Origin: Variovorax dokdonensis
GTDB taxonomy: Bacteria > Pseudomonadota > Gammaproteobacteria > Burkholderiales > Burkholderiaceae_C
Assembly (NCBI RefSeq): GCF_030316895.1
Contig: NZ_JASZYV010000003.1
Coordinates: 744,001 to 808,000, forward strand
Direction of reading: 5' to 3'
DNA: 64,000 nt
Under the pieces are notes generated by a model that saw nothing but the letters and a program-made list of their open reading frames with translations, searched no databases and had not been told where the DNA came from. Of the stretch, positions 10,253 to 19,028 are shown piece after piece. Every line of letters starts with the position of its first letter. Within the stretch, counting starts at the first letter, position 1. The position numbers were made by a program, and so were the translations under genes.

Positions 10253-11773
10253 ATGAGTGCAAGCCGCATTGCCGTGGCCATGGCCACGGCGCTCGTCGCC
10301 ATGGGCGCGACCGCCGCATCTTCGAGATTCGACGAACTTGCCAACGTCCCGTTCAAGCAGGGCTATCCCACGCAGAACGACGTCAATCGCCTGAAGGACG
10401 AACTGCTATTTCAGCGTGCGGTTCAGAGCTACATCTGGGCCCAGCCGGCGCTGAACATGTACGCCATGAAGGAGGGCTCTGAAAAGCAATTCGGCAAGGG
10501 CTACAACGTCCTGCCCATCTGGAAGGACCGACTCAATGCCAAGACCTTGGTGACCACGCCGAATTCGGACGTCATCTATGCGATGGGCTACCTCGACCTC
10601 AAGCAGGACGGCCCCATGGTCATCGAGGTGCCGCCGGGCATGCAGGGCATCTTGGATGACTTCTTCCAGCGGCCCATCTGCAGCGAAGGCGAGATCGAGG
10701 GCCGCCGGTGGTGCGGCGACGTCGGGCTGCCTGGACCGGACCAGGGCAAGGGAGGCAAGTACCTGGTGCTGCCGCCGGACTTCAAGGGCGAAGTCCCGGC
10801 CGGCTACATCACGATGCGCTCGCGCACTTACGGCGTGTTCGTGTTCTGGCGGGGCTTCTTCTCCGACCCCAAGCAGCTGGCTGAGCCGGTCGAGGTCATG
10901 GAACAGACCAGGATCTATCCGCTGGGCAAGGAGGCGCAGGCCAAGCCGATGGAGTTTCCGAATGCCTCCAACGTGCCGGTCAACATGCTGTATCCGCGCG
11001 ACGGCTCGGCCTTCAAAATGCTCTCGCGCTTCATCGAGAACGAATACGTCGACCCTGCTGACATGGAGATGCGCGGCATGCTCGCGAGCCTGGGCATCAT
11101 CAAGGGCAAGCCATTCGAGCCCGATGCGCGCACGGCCAAGATCCTGGACCAGGCCGCGCGCACCGCCACCAACATCGGTCATGCGGTCGCTTACTCGCCG
11201 TCTCCCATCGTGCCCAATGGCGTCTGGTACCCCGACCGCAAGTGGCTCAATGTCTTCCCGGGCAACGCCACATTCACGGCAGACACTTTCAACTACATCG
11301 ATCCGAGAACGGGGTTCTTCACCTTCGCGTATTCGGCCAGTCCGGGCATGGCGGTCAACATGGAGAACGTCGGCGCCAAATACCCGGCGACCTATGTCGA
11401 CTCGAAAGGCGAGTTCCTCAACGGCTCACGCCGCTACAAGCTCAATCTTCCCAAGGACATCCCCGCCAAGCTCTTCTGGTCGGTGACCATCTACGACTCC
11501 ATCACCGCAGCCGGTGTCGACAACGGCCAGCCCTTTCCTTCCATCAACACGATGGACAAGCCCGTCCAGAACGCCGACGGCTCGACCGACATCTACTTCG
11601 GTCCGAGTTCCCCGGGCAACGGAAAGAACTGGTTGAAGACGCTGCCGGGCAAAGGCTACTTCGTCCTTCTTCGGCTCTACGGACCGGAGAAGGCGTTCTT
11701 CGACAAGGCGTGGAAACCTGGCGACCTGCAACGCTTGTCCACTGCCGAACGCGGGCAGCCGGCCGCGCGCTAG
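10253..11773 (+). CDS. Exported DUF1254/DUF1214 protein, copy 2
   Basis: A 506-residue paralogue of the preceding gene, with signal peptide (residues 1-22, ending ATAAS) and both domains. DUF1254 motifs include YIWAQPALNMYAM and TTPNSDVIYAMGYLD; the DUF1214 part shows FWSVTIYD and GSTDIYFGPSSPG followed by KNWLKTLPGKGYF. AAGGAG precedes the ATG. It differs from copy 1 by an extra Cys-containing stretch (PICSEGEIEGRRWCG) that may form a disulfide in the periplasm. Function is unknown. The 82-base gap to copy 1 contains only a short GCCCG/CGGGC hairpin. Confidence 0.85.
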   Translation: MSASRIAVAMATALVAMGATAASSRFDELANVPFKQGYPTQNDVNRLKDELLFQRAVQSYIWAQPALNMYAMKEGSEKQFGKGYNVLPIWKDRLNAKTLVTTPNSDVIYAMGYLDLKQDGPMVIEVPPGMQGILDDFFQRPICSEGEIEGRRWCGDVGLPGPDQGKGGKYLVLPPDFKGEVPAGYITMRSRTYGVFVFWRGFFSDPKQLAEPVEVMEQTRIYPLGKEAQAKPMEFPNASNVPVNMLYPRDGSAFKMLSRFIENEYVDPADMEMRGMLASLGIIKGKPFEPDARTAKILDQAARTATNIGHAVAYSPSPIVPNGVWYPDRKWLNVFPGNATFTADTFNYIDPRTGFFTFAYSASPGMAVNMENVGAKYPATYVDSKGEFLNGSRRYKLNLPKDIPAKLFWSVTIYDSITAAGVDNGQPFPSINTMDKPVQNADGSTDIYFGPSSPGNGKNWLKTLPGKGYFVLLRLYGPEKAFFDKAWKPGDLQRLSTAERGQPAAR

Positions 11774-11782
11774 GATCTTCAT

Positions 11783-11802
11783 GCGTGGCCAGTCGGCCAC
11801 GC
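11783..11802 (+). terminator. Hairpin between DUF1254 copies 2 and 3
   Basis: A perfect 8-bp stem (GCGTGGCC/GGCCACGC) with loop AGTC lies in the 50-base gap. Only a weak T-rich tail (CTGCTTTA) follows, so it may be a partial terminator or a transcript-stabilising stem. Confidence 0.5.
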
Positions 11803-11823
11803 CTGCTTTAAGCTAAGGATGTC

Positions 11824-12870
11824 ATGAGCAACATACACACTCGCGCCTGCCTGATGAGCGCCGCTCTCGCCATCGCCGGCACCACCCATGCCCAGCCCCC
11901 CTCCCCTCAGCCGACCGCCGGCGCCTTGCCCGTCACGGTCGACAATTTCGTGCGCGCGGAATCCGACAGGTACGTTGGCGCATTGGCCCAGCAAGGCGGG
12001 CTGGGCAAACTGCTCCATCGTCGCGAGCCGGCCTCGATCGAGCACCAGACGGTGATCCGCCTGAATCGCGACACCTTCTACACCTCGGGCGTCTTTGACC
12101 TAGACGCCGGCCCGGTGACCATCACCATGCCCGATCCGGGCAAGCGCTACATGGCTCTGCAGGTGATCAACGAGGATCACTACGTTCCCAAGGTGTACTA
12201 CGGCGCGGGCACCTACACGTTGACGAAGGAGAACGTCGGCACGCGGTATGTCGTGGCGGCGATCCGAACGCTGGTGGACCCCTCCAGTCAGGAGGACATC
12301 AAGCAGGTCCATGCCCTGCAGGACGCGATCAAGGTCACCCAGAGCGATGTCGGCAAGCTCGAGTTGCCCAACTGGGACCCGGTGAGCCAGAAGAAGGTGC
12401 GCGACGCGCTGATCGTGCTGTCGACCACCATCCCGGATTTCAAGAAGGCCTTTGGCACGCCGGCCGAGGTGGACCCGGTTCGCCGGCTCGTGGGCGCCGC
12501 CGCGGCCTGGGGCGGCAACCCTGACAAGGATGCGACCTACCTCAACGTGACTCCGCCGAAGAATGACGGCAAGACGGTGTACCGCCTCACGGCCAAGGAC
12601 GTCCCGGTCGACGGCTTCTGGTCGGTCAGCGTCTACAACGCGCAGGGCTACTTCGAGAAGAACGCGGCAAACGCGTACACCCTGAACAACCTCACGGCCA
12701 AGAAGAGCGACGACGGCTCGATCGTGATGCAGTTCGGCGGCTGCGACAGCGGCGCGGCGAACTGCCTGCCGATCGTCGAGGGATGGAACTACACCGTCCG
12801 CCTGTATCGTCCACGCGCCGAGGTCCTGAGCGGCGCCTGGAGCTTCCCGCAGCCACAGCCGGTGAACTGA
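11824..12870 (+). CDS. Exported DUF1254/DUF1214 protein, copy 3 (short)
   Basis: A shorter (348 aa) member of the same family with a signal peptide ending GTTHAQ. It keeps the DUF1254-type VIRLNRDTFYTSGVFDL segment and the DUF1214-type DGFWSVSVYNAQGYF segment, but lacks most of the region between the domains. In place of the SPG...NWLPAP motif seen in copies 1 and 4 it has GGCDSGAANCLPIVEGW, with two Cys six residues apart. It is last in the three-gene forward run and ends 40 bases from the convergent copy 4. Confidence 0.82.
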   Translation: MSNIHTRACLMSAALAIAGTTHAQPPSPQPTAGALPVTVDNFVRAESDRYVGALAQQGGLGKLLHRREPASIEHQTVIRLNRDTFYTSGVFDLDAGPVTITMPDPGKRYMALQVINEDHYVPKVYYGAGTYTLTKENVGTRYVVAAIRTLVDPSSQEDIKQVHALQDAIKVTQSDVGKLELPNWDPVSQKKVRDALIVLSTTIPDFKKAFGTPAEVDPVRRLVGAAAAWGGNPDKDATYLNVTPPKNDGKTVYRLTAKDVPVDGFWSVSVYNAQGYFEKNAANAYTLNNLTAKKSDDGSIVMQFGGCDSGAANCLPIVEGWNYTVRLYRPRAEVLSGAWSFPQPQPVN

Positions 12871-12877
12871 CGCCCGG

Positions 12878-12899
12878 GGCCGCGTGCAGTCACGCGGCC
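12878..12899. terminator. Convergent-gene hairpin
   Basis: A perfect 9-bp stem (GGCCGCGTG/CACGCGGCC) with loop CAGT lies between the convergent stops of DUF1254 copies 3 and 4. There is no T-run on either strand, so it would be a weak terminator or a 3'-end protecting stem for both transcripts. Confidence 0.55.
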
Positions 12900-12910
12900 A
12901 CCTGGCATGC

Positions 12911-14281
12911 TCACTTCGACGCCACCGGCGTCAAAGGCGGAAGCTTCCAGGTGCCATCCATCGCAGCTTTGCTCGGCCCGTAGATGCGCGCGACGGCGCT
13001 GTATTTGCCATCGGGTGCAGGAAGCCAGTTGGATTCCTTGTCCGGACCGGGCGACTTGTGGCCGACGTACAGCGTCAGGCCACCATCTGCATCGCGCTTC
13101 AAGCCCTTGGTGCGATCGCCGATCGAGTAGCGCTTGAGGTCATTCGCATACAAGAAGCGGTCGGTCAGCGTGTAGAGCGTGATCGACCAGAAGAACCTGG
13201 CGGGGGGCAACTGCCCTTTTGCGAAGTGGATCGTCTGCAGCTGCGTGCCGTCGCCCACGTAGCCGCCGTACCAGGCCTCGACCAGCGAGTTGCCGTACAG
13301 CCCCTTCTGCGCCGCAATGGCGCGCGTGAGGTAGTCGTTCTTCATGTCGGCGCGGCTGCCGAACAGGCCGTTGGACGACAGCGTGACCTTGGCCTTTTCT
13401 GCGAGCGCTTCCTGCGCGTCCTTGACGCCCAGGTCGATCGCTGCCAGCGTCTCGGGCGGCAGGCTCGCCGCGTCGAAAGGCTTGCCCGGAGCGATGCCGA
13501 TCGAGGCAAAGCGCTTCATCAGTGCCACTTCACTCGGATGCGGCGGCTGGGTGAACTGCAGCAGAAAGTTGAAGTAGCCGATGAAGTCGTGCGAGCGCGC
13601 CTTGGCCGGATCGTAGGGCGGGAACGTGATGGCCGGCGCCGCTGGAGGTGGCGCCTTGTGCACGTAGCTGCTGAGCGGCTGCAGCTTCATGCCCTGTTGC
13701 ACCGCCTTGACCGCCTCGATGTCCTCGGGGCCATTGAGCGCAGTGCGCGTGAGCGTCATGACGATGTCCGTTTCCGAGCGGAACACCTTCTTGATGCCGG
13801 GCGGCGTCTTGCCCTTCCACTTGGGGCCGGCGATCATGTAAGTGCCCGCGCCGTTGCCGGTGGCGCGCGAGCCGATGTATGCAAAGTTGTAGGTGAACAG
13901 GTCCACCCACTGCTGAACGTAGTAGCGTTTGTCCGCGACGGCGGGCACGCTGACGACCCAGGGTTCGGCGCGAAGGTCGAGCCACGCCCATGAATAGGGC
14001 GTGTCGTTGTTGGGGGTGACGACGTCGTGGTTGTCCGGCGTGTAAGCCTCGGCGTAGTGGCGGAACTGCCCGAAGCCGCCCACGTATTCCTTGCCGCCCG
14101 GCGTGCCCACCTGCTTGTACATCGTGTTGTAGTTCTCGAGCATCGAGAAGGAATAGATGTACGCCTCCTTCGCGATGGCCCGCGTCTCGGCTGGCGTGGG
14201 TGCAGCGTGCGCCAGTGCGGCCGAGGCGACCAGCGGCAGGGCAAGCACCCAGCCAAAAAGCTTCAGGGGAGATCGATTCAT
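12911..14281 (-). CDS. Exported DUF1254/DUF1214 protein, copy 4
   Basis: A 456-residue protein with signal peptide (LFGWVLALPLVASAALAHA) and both DUF1254 (AYIYSFSMLENYNTMYKQ, VVTPNNDTPYSW) and DUF1214 (FFWSITLYTLTDRFLY, LKRYSIG, DKESNWLPAPDG). The C-terminal motifs nearly match copy 1, pointing to duplication. An upstream in-frame ATG would bury the signal peptide, so 14281 is preferred even though its ribosome site is poor. It faces copies 1-3 head to head across the 12878-12899 hairpin. Function is unknown. Confidence 0.83.
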   Translation of the reverse strand: MNRSPLKLFGWVLALPLVASAALAHAAPTPAETRAIAKEAYIYSFSMLENYNTMYKQVGTPGGKEYVGGFGQFRHYAEAYTPDNHDVVTPNNDTPYSWAWLDLRAEPWVVSVPAVADKRYYVQQWVDLFTYNFAYIGSRATGNGAGTYMIAGPKWKGKTPPGIKKVFRSETDIVMTLTRTALNGPEDIEAVKAVQQGMKLQPLSSYVHKAPPPAAPAITFPPYDPAKARSHDFIGYFNFLLQFTQPPHPSEVALMKRFASIGIAPGKPFDAASLPPETLAAIDLGVKDAQEALAEKAKVTLSSNGLFGSRADMKNDYLTRAIAAQKGLYGNSLVEAWYGGYVGDGTQLQTIHFAKGQLPPARFFWSITLYTLTDRFLYANDLKRYSIGDRTKGLKRDADGGLTLYVGHKSPGPDKESNWLPAPDGKYSAVARIYGPSKAAMDGTWKLPPLTPVASK

Positions 14282-14378
14282 GGTGCTGCCAACCCGTGCA
14301 GAAAGAATGGAGCACCGAGCATACCGAAGGGTCCCCCGCTGAATGAGCGGTGCCGGATGCGCACCGCGTTGCTCCAAA

Positions 14379-14771
14379 TTACTTGGCGGGTACCGGCGTC
14401 ACCGTTTCGCGGATCACGCCTCCTCCCATTACGCTGCCGCTGCTGGAACTCGCGCCGCTCCCACGCACGCGTGCTTCGCAGTCGGCGCGATCGGCGGCCG
14501 GTTGCATCTGGCAGCGGGCCAGCGCATTGGCGTCGACCTTCGCATCAGCAGGATTCGTCAGCCCGCCGCGGCTGGCTTCTTCCTTGGCCGCACCGGCTTC
14601 GCGCAGGCAGGCGGCCTTGTCTTGCTGGACACCGTCGCACGTGGCGCGCTCCTGCTGCACGCGTGCAGCCGTGCCTGGCGCAGCGCTGGTCTGCGCGAAT
14701 GCGCCGTCAGATCCGATGATCGCCGCCAGGATGAAGGCGACGGCAAGAAGAAGCGGAAGCGGGATGGGCAT
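14379..14771 (-). CDS. Small secreted protein with four cysteines
   Basis: A 130-residue protein with a clear signal peptide (hydrophobic core LLLAVAFILAAIIG, cleavage near GAFAQ) and a mature part rich in Ala, Gln and charged residues. Four Cys (in RATCDG, AACLRE, ARCQMQ, ADCEAR) could form two disulfides in the periplasm. GAGGAG stands before the ATG at 14771. It resembles hypothetical secreted proteins common in Burkholderiales; no domain is recognised. It is oriented like DUF1254 copy 4, 97 bases upstream of it. Confidence 0.7.
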   Translation of the reverse strand: MPIPLPLLLAVAFILAAIIGSDGAFAQTSAAPGTAARVQQERATCDGVQQDKAACLREAGAAKEEASRGGLTNPADAKVDANALARCQMQPAADRADCEARVRGSGASSSSGSVMGGGVIRETVTPVPAK

Positions 14772-14914
14772 GGTCTCTCCTCTACGCGGCAAGGGGGTGC
14801 CGCAATGGAGTGTCATTGTGGGCAGCCGCCATGCCCGCGCCGTCATCCCCCGCCGTCAGCCCCGGTAGGACGCCACGCATCGCCGCCCGCCATTCCCGCG
14901 CGTCTGCCAGCGTC

Positions 14915-16576
14915 TCAGCCGGCCACGCAACTGAAGTTGGCCGCGTCTTCGATGCTGCCCGATCCCTTGTAGCGAGCGAAGGTCGGATAGGGGCACAGCG
15001 GCCGTGTGCGATTCGGGAAGTAAGCGTTGCTGGCGCTGGCCTTTGCCGCGATCACGTCCGGCGCCACGCCCCTCTCCACCCAATCCACCATGGCCTGCAG
15101 CGAATCGAAGTTGTCTGTGGCGGGCCCGCCAGAGCAATGCGTCATGCCGGGCACGAGGAAGGTTCGCGCGAACGAACGCGTGGCGTCGATGCCGCCGTTG
15201 TTGGCTGCAAGCCGCTCGTAGTACTCGACCACTTCATCGGCCGAGAAGATGGGGTCGGACATGCCATGGATGAACAGCAGCTTGCCGCCCCGGCCCTTGA
15301 ATGCCGAAAGCCGGTCGTCGCGGTAGGTGTCGTAGATGGCCGAGAAGGCCTGCATCCGCGCCGGGTCGGTGTCGAAGTTGAACGCCAGCGGGTTGAAGGT
15401 CGGATCGGGCGGAGTAAAGAACTCGTTGACCAGCGCATCGACCATCAGCACGTTGTAGCGGGAGTTGGGTGTGCCGGTCGTGGACGTGCCCAGCGTCCAG
15501 GCACGCCAGCCCGCATCGCGGATGCCGGCGTCCCACGGCTGGGTCACGTACAAGGCCTGCCCTGCGGAATTGACCGGGCCGCCGAACACGGACTTGAGCG
15601 CGCCCACCTGCGGTGCGCTCAGGCACTGGTCGGTCTTGGGGCCCGCACACTGCAACACGGCCGGATCGAACTTGCAGGCACGCGTGTTCTGCACCATGCC
15701 GTCGGTGGCGCCGTCGCCCGCGTCGCAGGCAGCGAGCACGGCGTTGGAGACCAGGTTCAGGTCGCCGTTCGAGAAGGCTTGCGACAGCACGGGCTTGCCA
15801 TCGGCACCGGCCGGGGCGATGTCGGTGAACTTGCGGTTGTTCCACATGGCAGCCACCGTGGCGCCGCTGGACACGCGCATCGCGGGAGCACCTGCGGTGA
15901 TGCCATCGAAGTAATCGGGAAAGCGCTGCGAGAACATCATGCCCTGGCGTCCGCCGCCCGAGCAGCCCGAGAAGTACGAGTAGTTGGGCTTTCTGCCATA
16001 GCGCCATGCGATCAGGCTCTTGGCCGTCTGCGCGGTCTTGTCGTGCGCGTTGTAGGCATGATCGATGCGCGCCTGCGGGTCGGCGCCGAAGCTTGCGCTG
16101 GTGCCCTGATGCCCTGCGTCCGTCGAGACCACGGCATACCCTTGGCCCAGCGGCGAGGGTGTGCCGATCGAGATGCTGGAGCTGAGCGAGGTGTCTCGCA
16201 AGGTGCCGTCGTTGCCGCCGCCGCCCAGGTACAGGAAGCGCCCGTTCCAGTGATCCGGCAGGCTCAGTTCGAAGCCGATCGCGTAGGGCTTGCCATCGAC
16301 GCCGGTACGCGGGTCGACGCTGCCCGTCACGACGCAATGGCCGGGCAGGAAGTCGCCCGATGTCTGCGTGCCCGGCCGGCGCGTGCCCGCCGCCACGTAG
16401 CGCGTCTTGAGTGTCGTGGACTGCAGTCCGGACTTGGTCGCGATATCGGCGCAGCGCGCCTCCGAGGCCTGCGCGTCCAGATTCGTCAACGCCACCACGT
16501 TGCCGCCACCGCCGCCGCACCCGGCCAGCACGGCCAGGATCGGCACCGTCAATGCATTGGATGTGAAAGTCCGCAT
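14915..16576 (-). CDS. Tannase/feruloyl esterase family lipoprotein
   Basis: Serine esterase of the tannase family (553 aa), which hydrolyses esters of hydroxycinnamic or gallic acid. It has a lipoprotein signal (VLAGC followed by Gly-rich residues). The CS-D-HC arrangement of the family is present: SGCSGGGRQG with the nucleophile Ser beside a Cys, HGMSDPIF with the Asp, and MTHCSGG with the His beside the partner Cys. GGAGA precedes the ATG. The Bug binding protein and DUF3237 genes follow the same strand upstream, suggesting one operon for uptake and use of an aromatic ester. Confidence 0.85.
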   Translation of the reverse strand: MRTFTSNALTVPILAVLAGCGGGGGNVVALTNLDAQASEARCADIATKSGLQSTTLKTRYVAAGTRRPGTQTSGDFLPGHCVVTGSVDPRTGVDGKPYAIGFELSLPDHWNGRFLYLGGGGNDGTLRDTSLSSSISIGTPSPLGQGYAVVSTDAGHQGTSASFGADPQARIDHAYNAHDKTAQTAKSLIAWRYGRKPNYSYFSGCSGGGRQGMMFSQRFPDYFDGITAGAPAMRVSSGATVAAMWNNRKFTDIAPAGADGKPVLSQAFSNGDLNLVSNAVLAACDAGDGATDGMVQNTRACKFDPAVLQCAGPKTDQCLSAPQVGALKSVFGGPVNSAGQALYVTQPWDAGIRDAGWRAWTLGTSTTGTPNSRYNVLMVDALVNEFFTPPDPTFNPLAFNFDTDPARMQAFSAIYDTYRDDRLSAFKGRGGKLLFIHGMSDPIFSADEVVEYYERLAANNGGIDATRSFARTFLVPGMTHCSGGPATDNFDSLQAMVDWVERGVAPDVIAAKASASNAYFPNRTRPLCPYPTFARYKGSGSIEDAANFSCVAG

Positions 16577-16621
16577 GGTTTGTCTCCGGTTGATGTGTCT
16601 TCGATCGGCGCCCGTGATGTT

Positions 16622-17593
16622 CTAGTCGGCCCTGAAGCCGGTGGCCTTCACGGCCTTGCTCCAAGTGGCGGTGTCGGCCGCGATGATCCGCGCGAATTCC
16701 TGCTGGCTCGTTCCCGTCACCTGGAACCCCGCGTCTTCCATCTTCTTGCGGCCATCGGGCGACTGCATCGCCCGAACGATGTCGGCATTGAGCTTCGCCA
16801 CGATCTCGGGCGGCGTCTTGGCCGGCGCGACGATGCCGAACCAGGAGTTGAATTCCAGGCCAGAGAAACCCTGTTCCTTGAAGGTGGGCACGTCGGGGAG
16901 GATGGGCGTGCGCTGCGCGCCGGTGCTCGCGAGCGCCACCAGCTTGCCCGACTTGACGTTGGGCGCCGACAGCCCCGCGCTGGCAAAGACGCCCTGCACG
17001 TCGCCGCCGAAGATGCCGCTCAAGGCGTCGCCGGTCGACTTGTAGTGCACGGCCTCGGGCTTGAGCTTGACCGCATCGCCGAACATGAAGGCGCCGAAGT
17101 GGCCGGGCGTGCCTGCGCCGAAGGTGGCCATGAACAACCCGTTCTGCTTCGCGGACCAGGCGACGAATTCCTTCACGTTGCGCGCCGGCACCTTCTGCGG
17201 ATTGACCAGAAGCATGAAGTCCGAAGTCACCACCTGCGACACCGGCACGAAGTCCTTGGCCGGGTCGTAGGGCAGCTTGGCATAGCTGCTCGGCGCAATG
17301 CTGAGCTGGCCGGTTTCGCCAAGCATGAGTGTGTAGCCGTCGGGCGCGGCACGGGCGGCCTCCGAAGCCGCGATCAGCCCGGCCGCGCCGGGCTTGTTGT
17401 CGACGATGACCCCGAGATTGCCCCAGCCTTCCGAAAGCTTCTGCGCCAGCAGGCGCGCGACGATGTCCGGGCCAGTGCCGGCCGGGAAGCCGACGATGAT
17501 CCGCACCGGCTTGTCGGGATACGCGGCCTGGGCGTGAACGGCAAAGGGCGCCAGTGCGGCGAGGCACAACGCCAGGCGTCGGCTCAAATTCAT
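16622..17593 (-). CDS. Bug-family (TctC-like) periplasmic binding protein
   Basis: Tripartite tricarboxylate transporter substrate-binding protein (323 aa) with a signal peptide ending AVHAQA. The mature protein starts YPDKPVRIIVGFPAGTGPD, the classic Bug N-terminus, with the family's ligand-binding segments further on. No TctA/TctB membrane genes are next to it, as is usual for orphan Bug proteins in this group. The start at 17593 is preferred over one 18 bases upstream because GGAGA is well spaced. It lies 45 bases upstream of the esterase gene; the ligand is likely an aromatic or organic acid (inference). Confidence 0.9.
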   Translation of the reverse strand: MNLSRRLALCLAALAPFAVHAQAAYPDKPVRIIVGFPAGTGPDIVARLLAQKLSEGWGNLGVIVDNKPGAAGLIAASEAARAAPDGYTLMLGETGQLSIAPSSYAKLPYDPAKDFVPVSQVVTSDFMLLVNPQKVPARNVKEFVAWSAKQNGLFMATFGAGTPGHFGAFMFGDAVKLKPEAVHYKSTGDALSGIFGGDVQGVFASAGLSAPNVKSGKLVALASTGAQRTPILPDVPTFKEQGFSGLEFNSWFGIVAPAKTPPEIVAKLNADIVRAMQSPDGRKKMEDAGFQVTGTSQQEFARIIAADTATWSKAVKATGFRAD

Positions 17594-17624
17594 GTCATGT
17601 CTCCGATTCATGGGTAAGAAAAAG

Positions 17625-18098
17625 TCAGTCGAGCGCGAACAGGCGCATCGCGACGCGATCCGGCAAGCGAGCGCCGGCGCCGACGAACAGGCGCTCGTTG
17701 ATCCAAGCCAGCGCCTGCGATGCCGTCTCGAAGCGAGGCTGGCAGCGAAAGTAGATCTGCGACGGATCGACCGCCTCGCCGCGCGCGATCTGCTGCATCA
17801 GCGCCGGCGGGCCGCTGCGCACCGCCTGGTTCTTCACGAACACCAGATCGCCGCCATCGGCCTCGATGACGTAGCGGGCATCGAGCTCCACGTAGCCAGG
17901 ATGCACGATCAGCTGGAAGTCGGCGCCACCGGGCAGCACACGGCCACGCCAGCCTTCGCCTTGCACGGTGCCGCCGATGATGGGGATCACACGGCGCATG
18001 CCGTACACGGCCTCGCCCACTTCCTGTGGCCGGGCCACCTCCACCGACAGGTCGCAGAAGGACCTCAATGTCGGTGGGGCAATCGATTCGAATTCCAT
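17625..18098 (-). CDS. DUF3237 domain protein
   Basis: A 157-residue soluble protein of the DUF3237 family, a small beta-barrel fold with no settled activity. Recognisable segments are RVIPIIGGTVQGEGW, RVLPGGADFQL and the LDARYVIEADGG strand pair, which match the family pattern. It is the first gene of a probable operon with the Bug protein and the tannase-family esterase, and is divergent from the LuxR regulator with 102 bases between starts. Members of this family often sit in aromatic or ester catabolic clusters; here that is consistent with context only. Confidence 0.8.
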   Translation of the reverse strand: MEFESIAPPTLRSFCDLSVEVARPQEVGEAVYGMRRVIPIIGGTVQGEGWRGRVLPGGADFQLIVHPGYVELDARYVIEADGGDLVFVKNQAVRSGPPALMQQIARGEAVDPSQIYFRCQPRFETASQALAWINERLFVGAGARLPDRVAMRLFALD

Positions 18099-18200
18099 GG
18101 CGGTGCAAAATCAGCTTCAGTGCCGCCGAGCGTAGGTGGACCCACGGGCGAAGACTGTCATCCCAGAAGATGACAAGGCACGCAATCACGGAGACAAGAC

Positions 18201-19028
18201 ATGCGCAAATGGACCCCCGCCAGCTGGCGCCCGGCCGGGACGCCGGCCGAAGACTCGGCCGCAATGGGCGCTGCAATGGCCGCCATGGGCGCGATGGTCG
18301 GGCACCTGGGCGACGAGGCATTCGAGAACCAGCTCCTTGCGCAACTGCATCCGGTGCTGCCCGCCGCTTCCTGGTCGGTCTACCAATTCGGCCCGGCCAG
18401 TGCGCCGCAACTGCACATGTCGGCAAGCCTGGGCGTTCCCGATACCACGCGCTCGTGCTGGAACGCTTATCTGTCCGGCCCCTGCCGCGCGGACCGCAGC
18501 CTGCGTTTCGACGATTCGCCGGTGCAGCGCACGCACTTGTGTCACATCACGGCTGCCGAGGTGGCCGACGACCATCGTGCGCGAGTCTATGAAGCGCACG
18601 GCATGCTGGAGCGGCTGTCCATCGTGCAGCACGATGACGACGACTCGCTCTTCGCGGTCAACTTCTATCGGCACGCGCACCAGCACGAACTCAGCGATGC
18701 GCAGATCGGCGCTTTCGAGCAGTTGGCGCCGGCATTGCTGGCGCTGGCTCGCAAGCAGGTGTCTCTGCGTGCCAAGACCGTGAGGCGCCCGCCCTCGCCC
18801 GAATCGCTACGCGAGCGGCTTGCGAGCCTCAGCCCCGAACTCACTGCGCGCGAACTGGACGTCTGCGCCCGCCTGCTGGTGGGCATGACGCAAGACGGCA
18901 TTGCCGAAGACTTGCGCCTGTCGGTGCCGACCGTCAAGACCTACCGCAACCGAGCCTTCGCCCGGTTGGGCATCCACTTTCGCAACGAGTTGTTCGCGCT
19001 GGTGCTGCCGCAGGGCGGCGCGCGCTAG
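18201..19028 (+). CDS. LuxR-family transcriptional regulator
   Basis: A 275-residue regulator with a C-terminal LuxR helix-turn-helix (LTARELDVCARLLVGM then LSVPTVKTYRNRAFARLG, about residues 214-262). The N-terminal 200 residues resemble a sensory domain but I cannot name it; it is not an obvious autoinducer-binding or receiver domain (no phospho-Asp pattern). GGAGAC lies before the ATG. Divergent from the DUF3237-Bug-esterase genes, it probably controls them. Its last 4 bases overlap the end of the convergent monooxygenase gene. Confidence 0.82.
   Translation: MRKWTPASWRPAGTPAEDSAAMGAAMAAMGAMVGHLGDEAFENQLLAQLHPVLPAASWSVYQFGPASAPQLHMSASLGVPDTTRSCWNAYLSGPCRADRSLRFDDSPVQRTHLCHITAAEVADDHRARVYEAHGMLERLSIVQHDDDDSLFAVNFYRHAHQHELSDAQIGAFEQLAPALLALARKQVSLRAKTVRRPPSPESLRERLASLSPELTARELDVCARLLVGMTQDGIAEDLRLSVPTVKTYRNRAFARLGIHFRNELFALVLPQGGAR

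Noticed and set aside
14810..17617. 935-codon forward ORF opposite the esterase and Bug genes
   Set aside because: Antisense shadow of GC-rich genes: no coherent domain, Arg/His/Gln-rich composition, and the opposite strand codes for clearly recognisable proteins.
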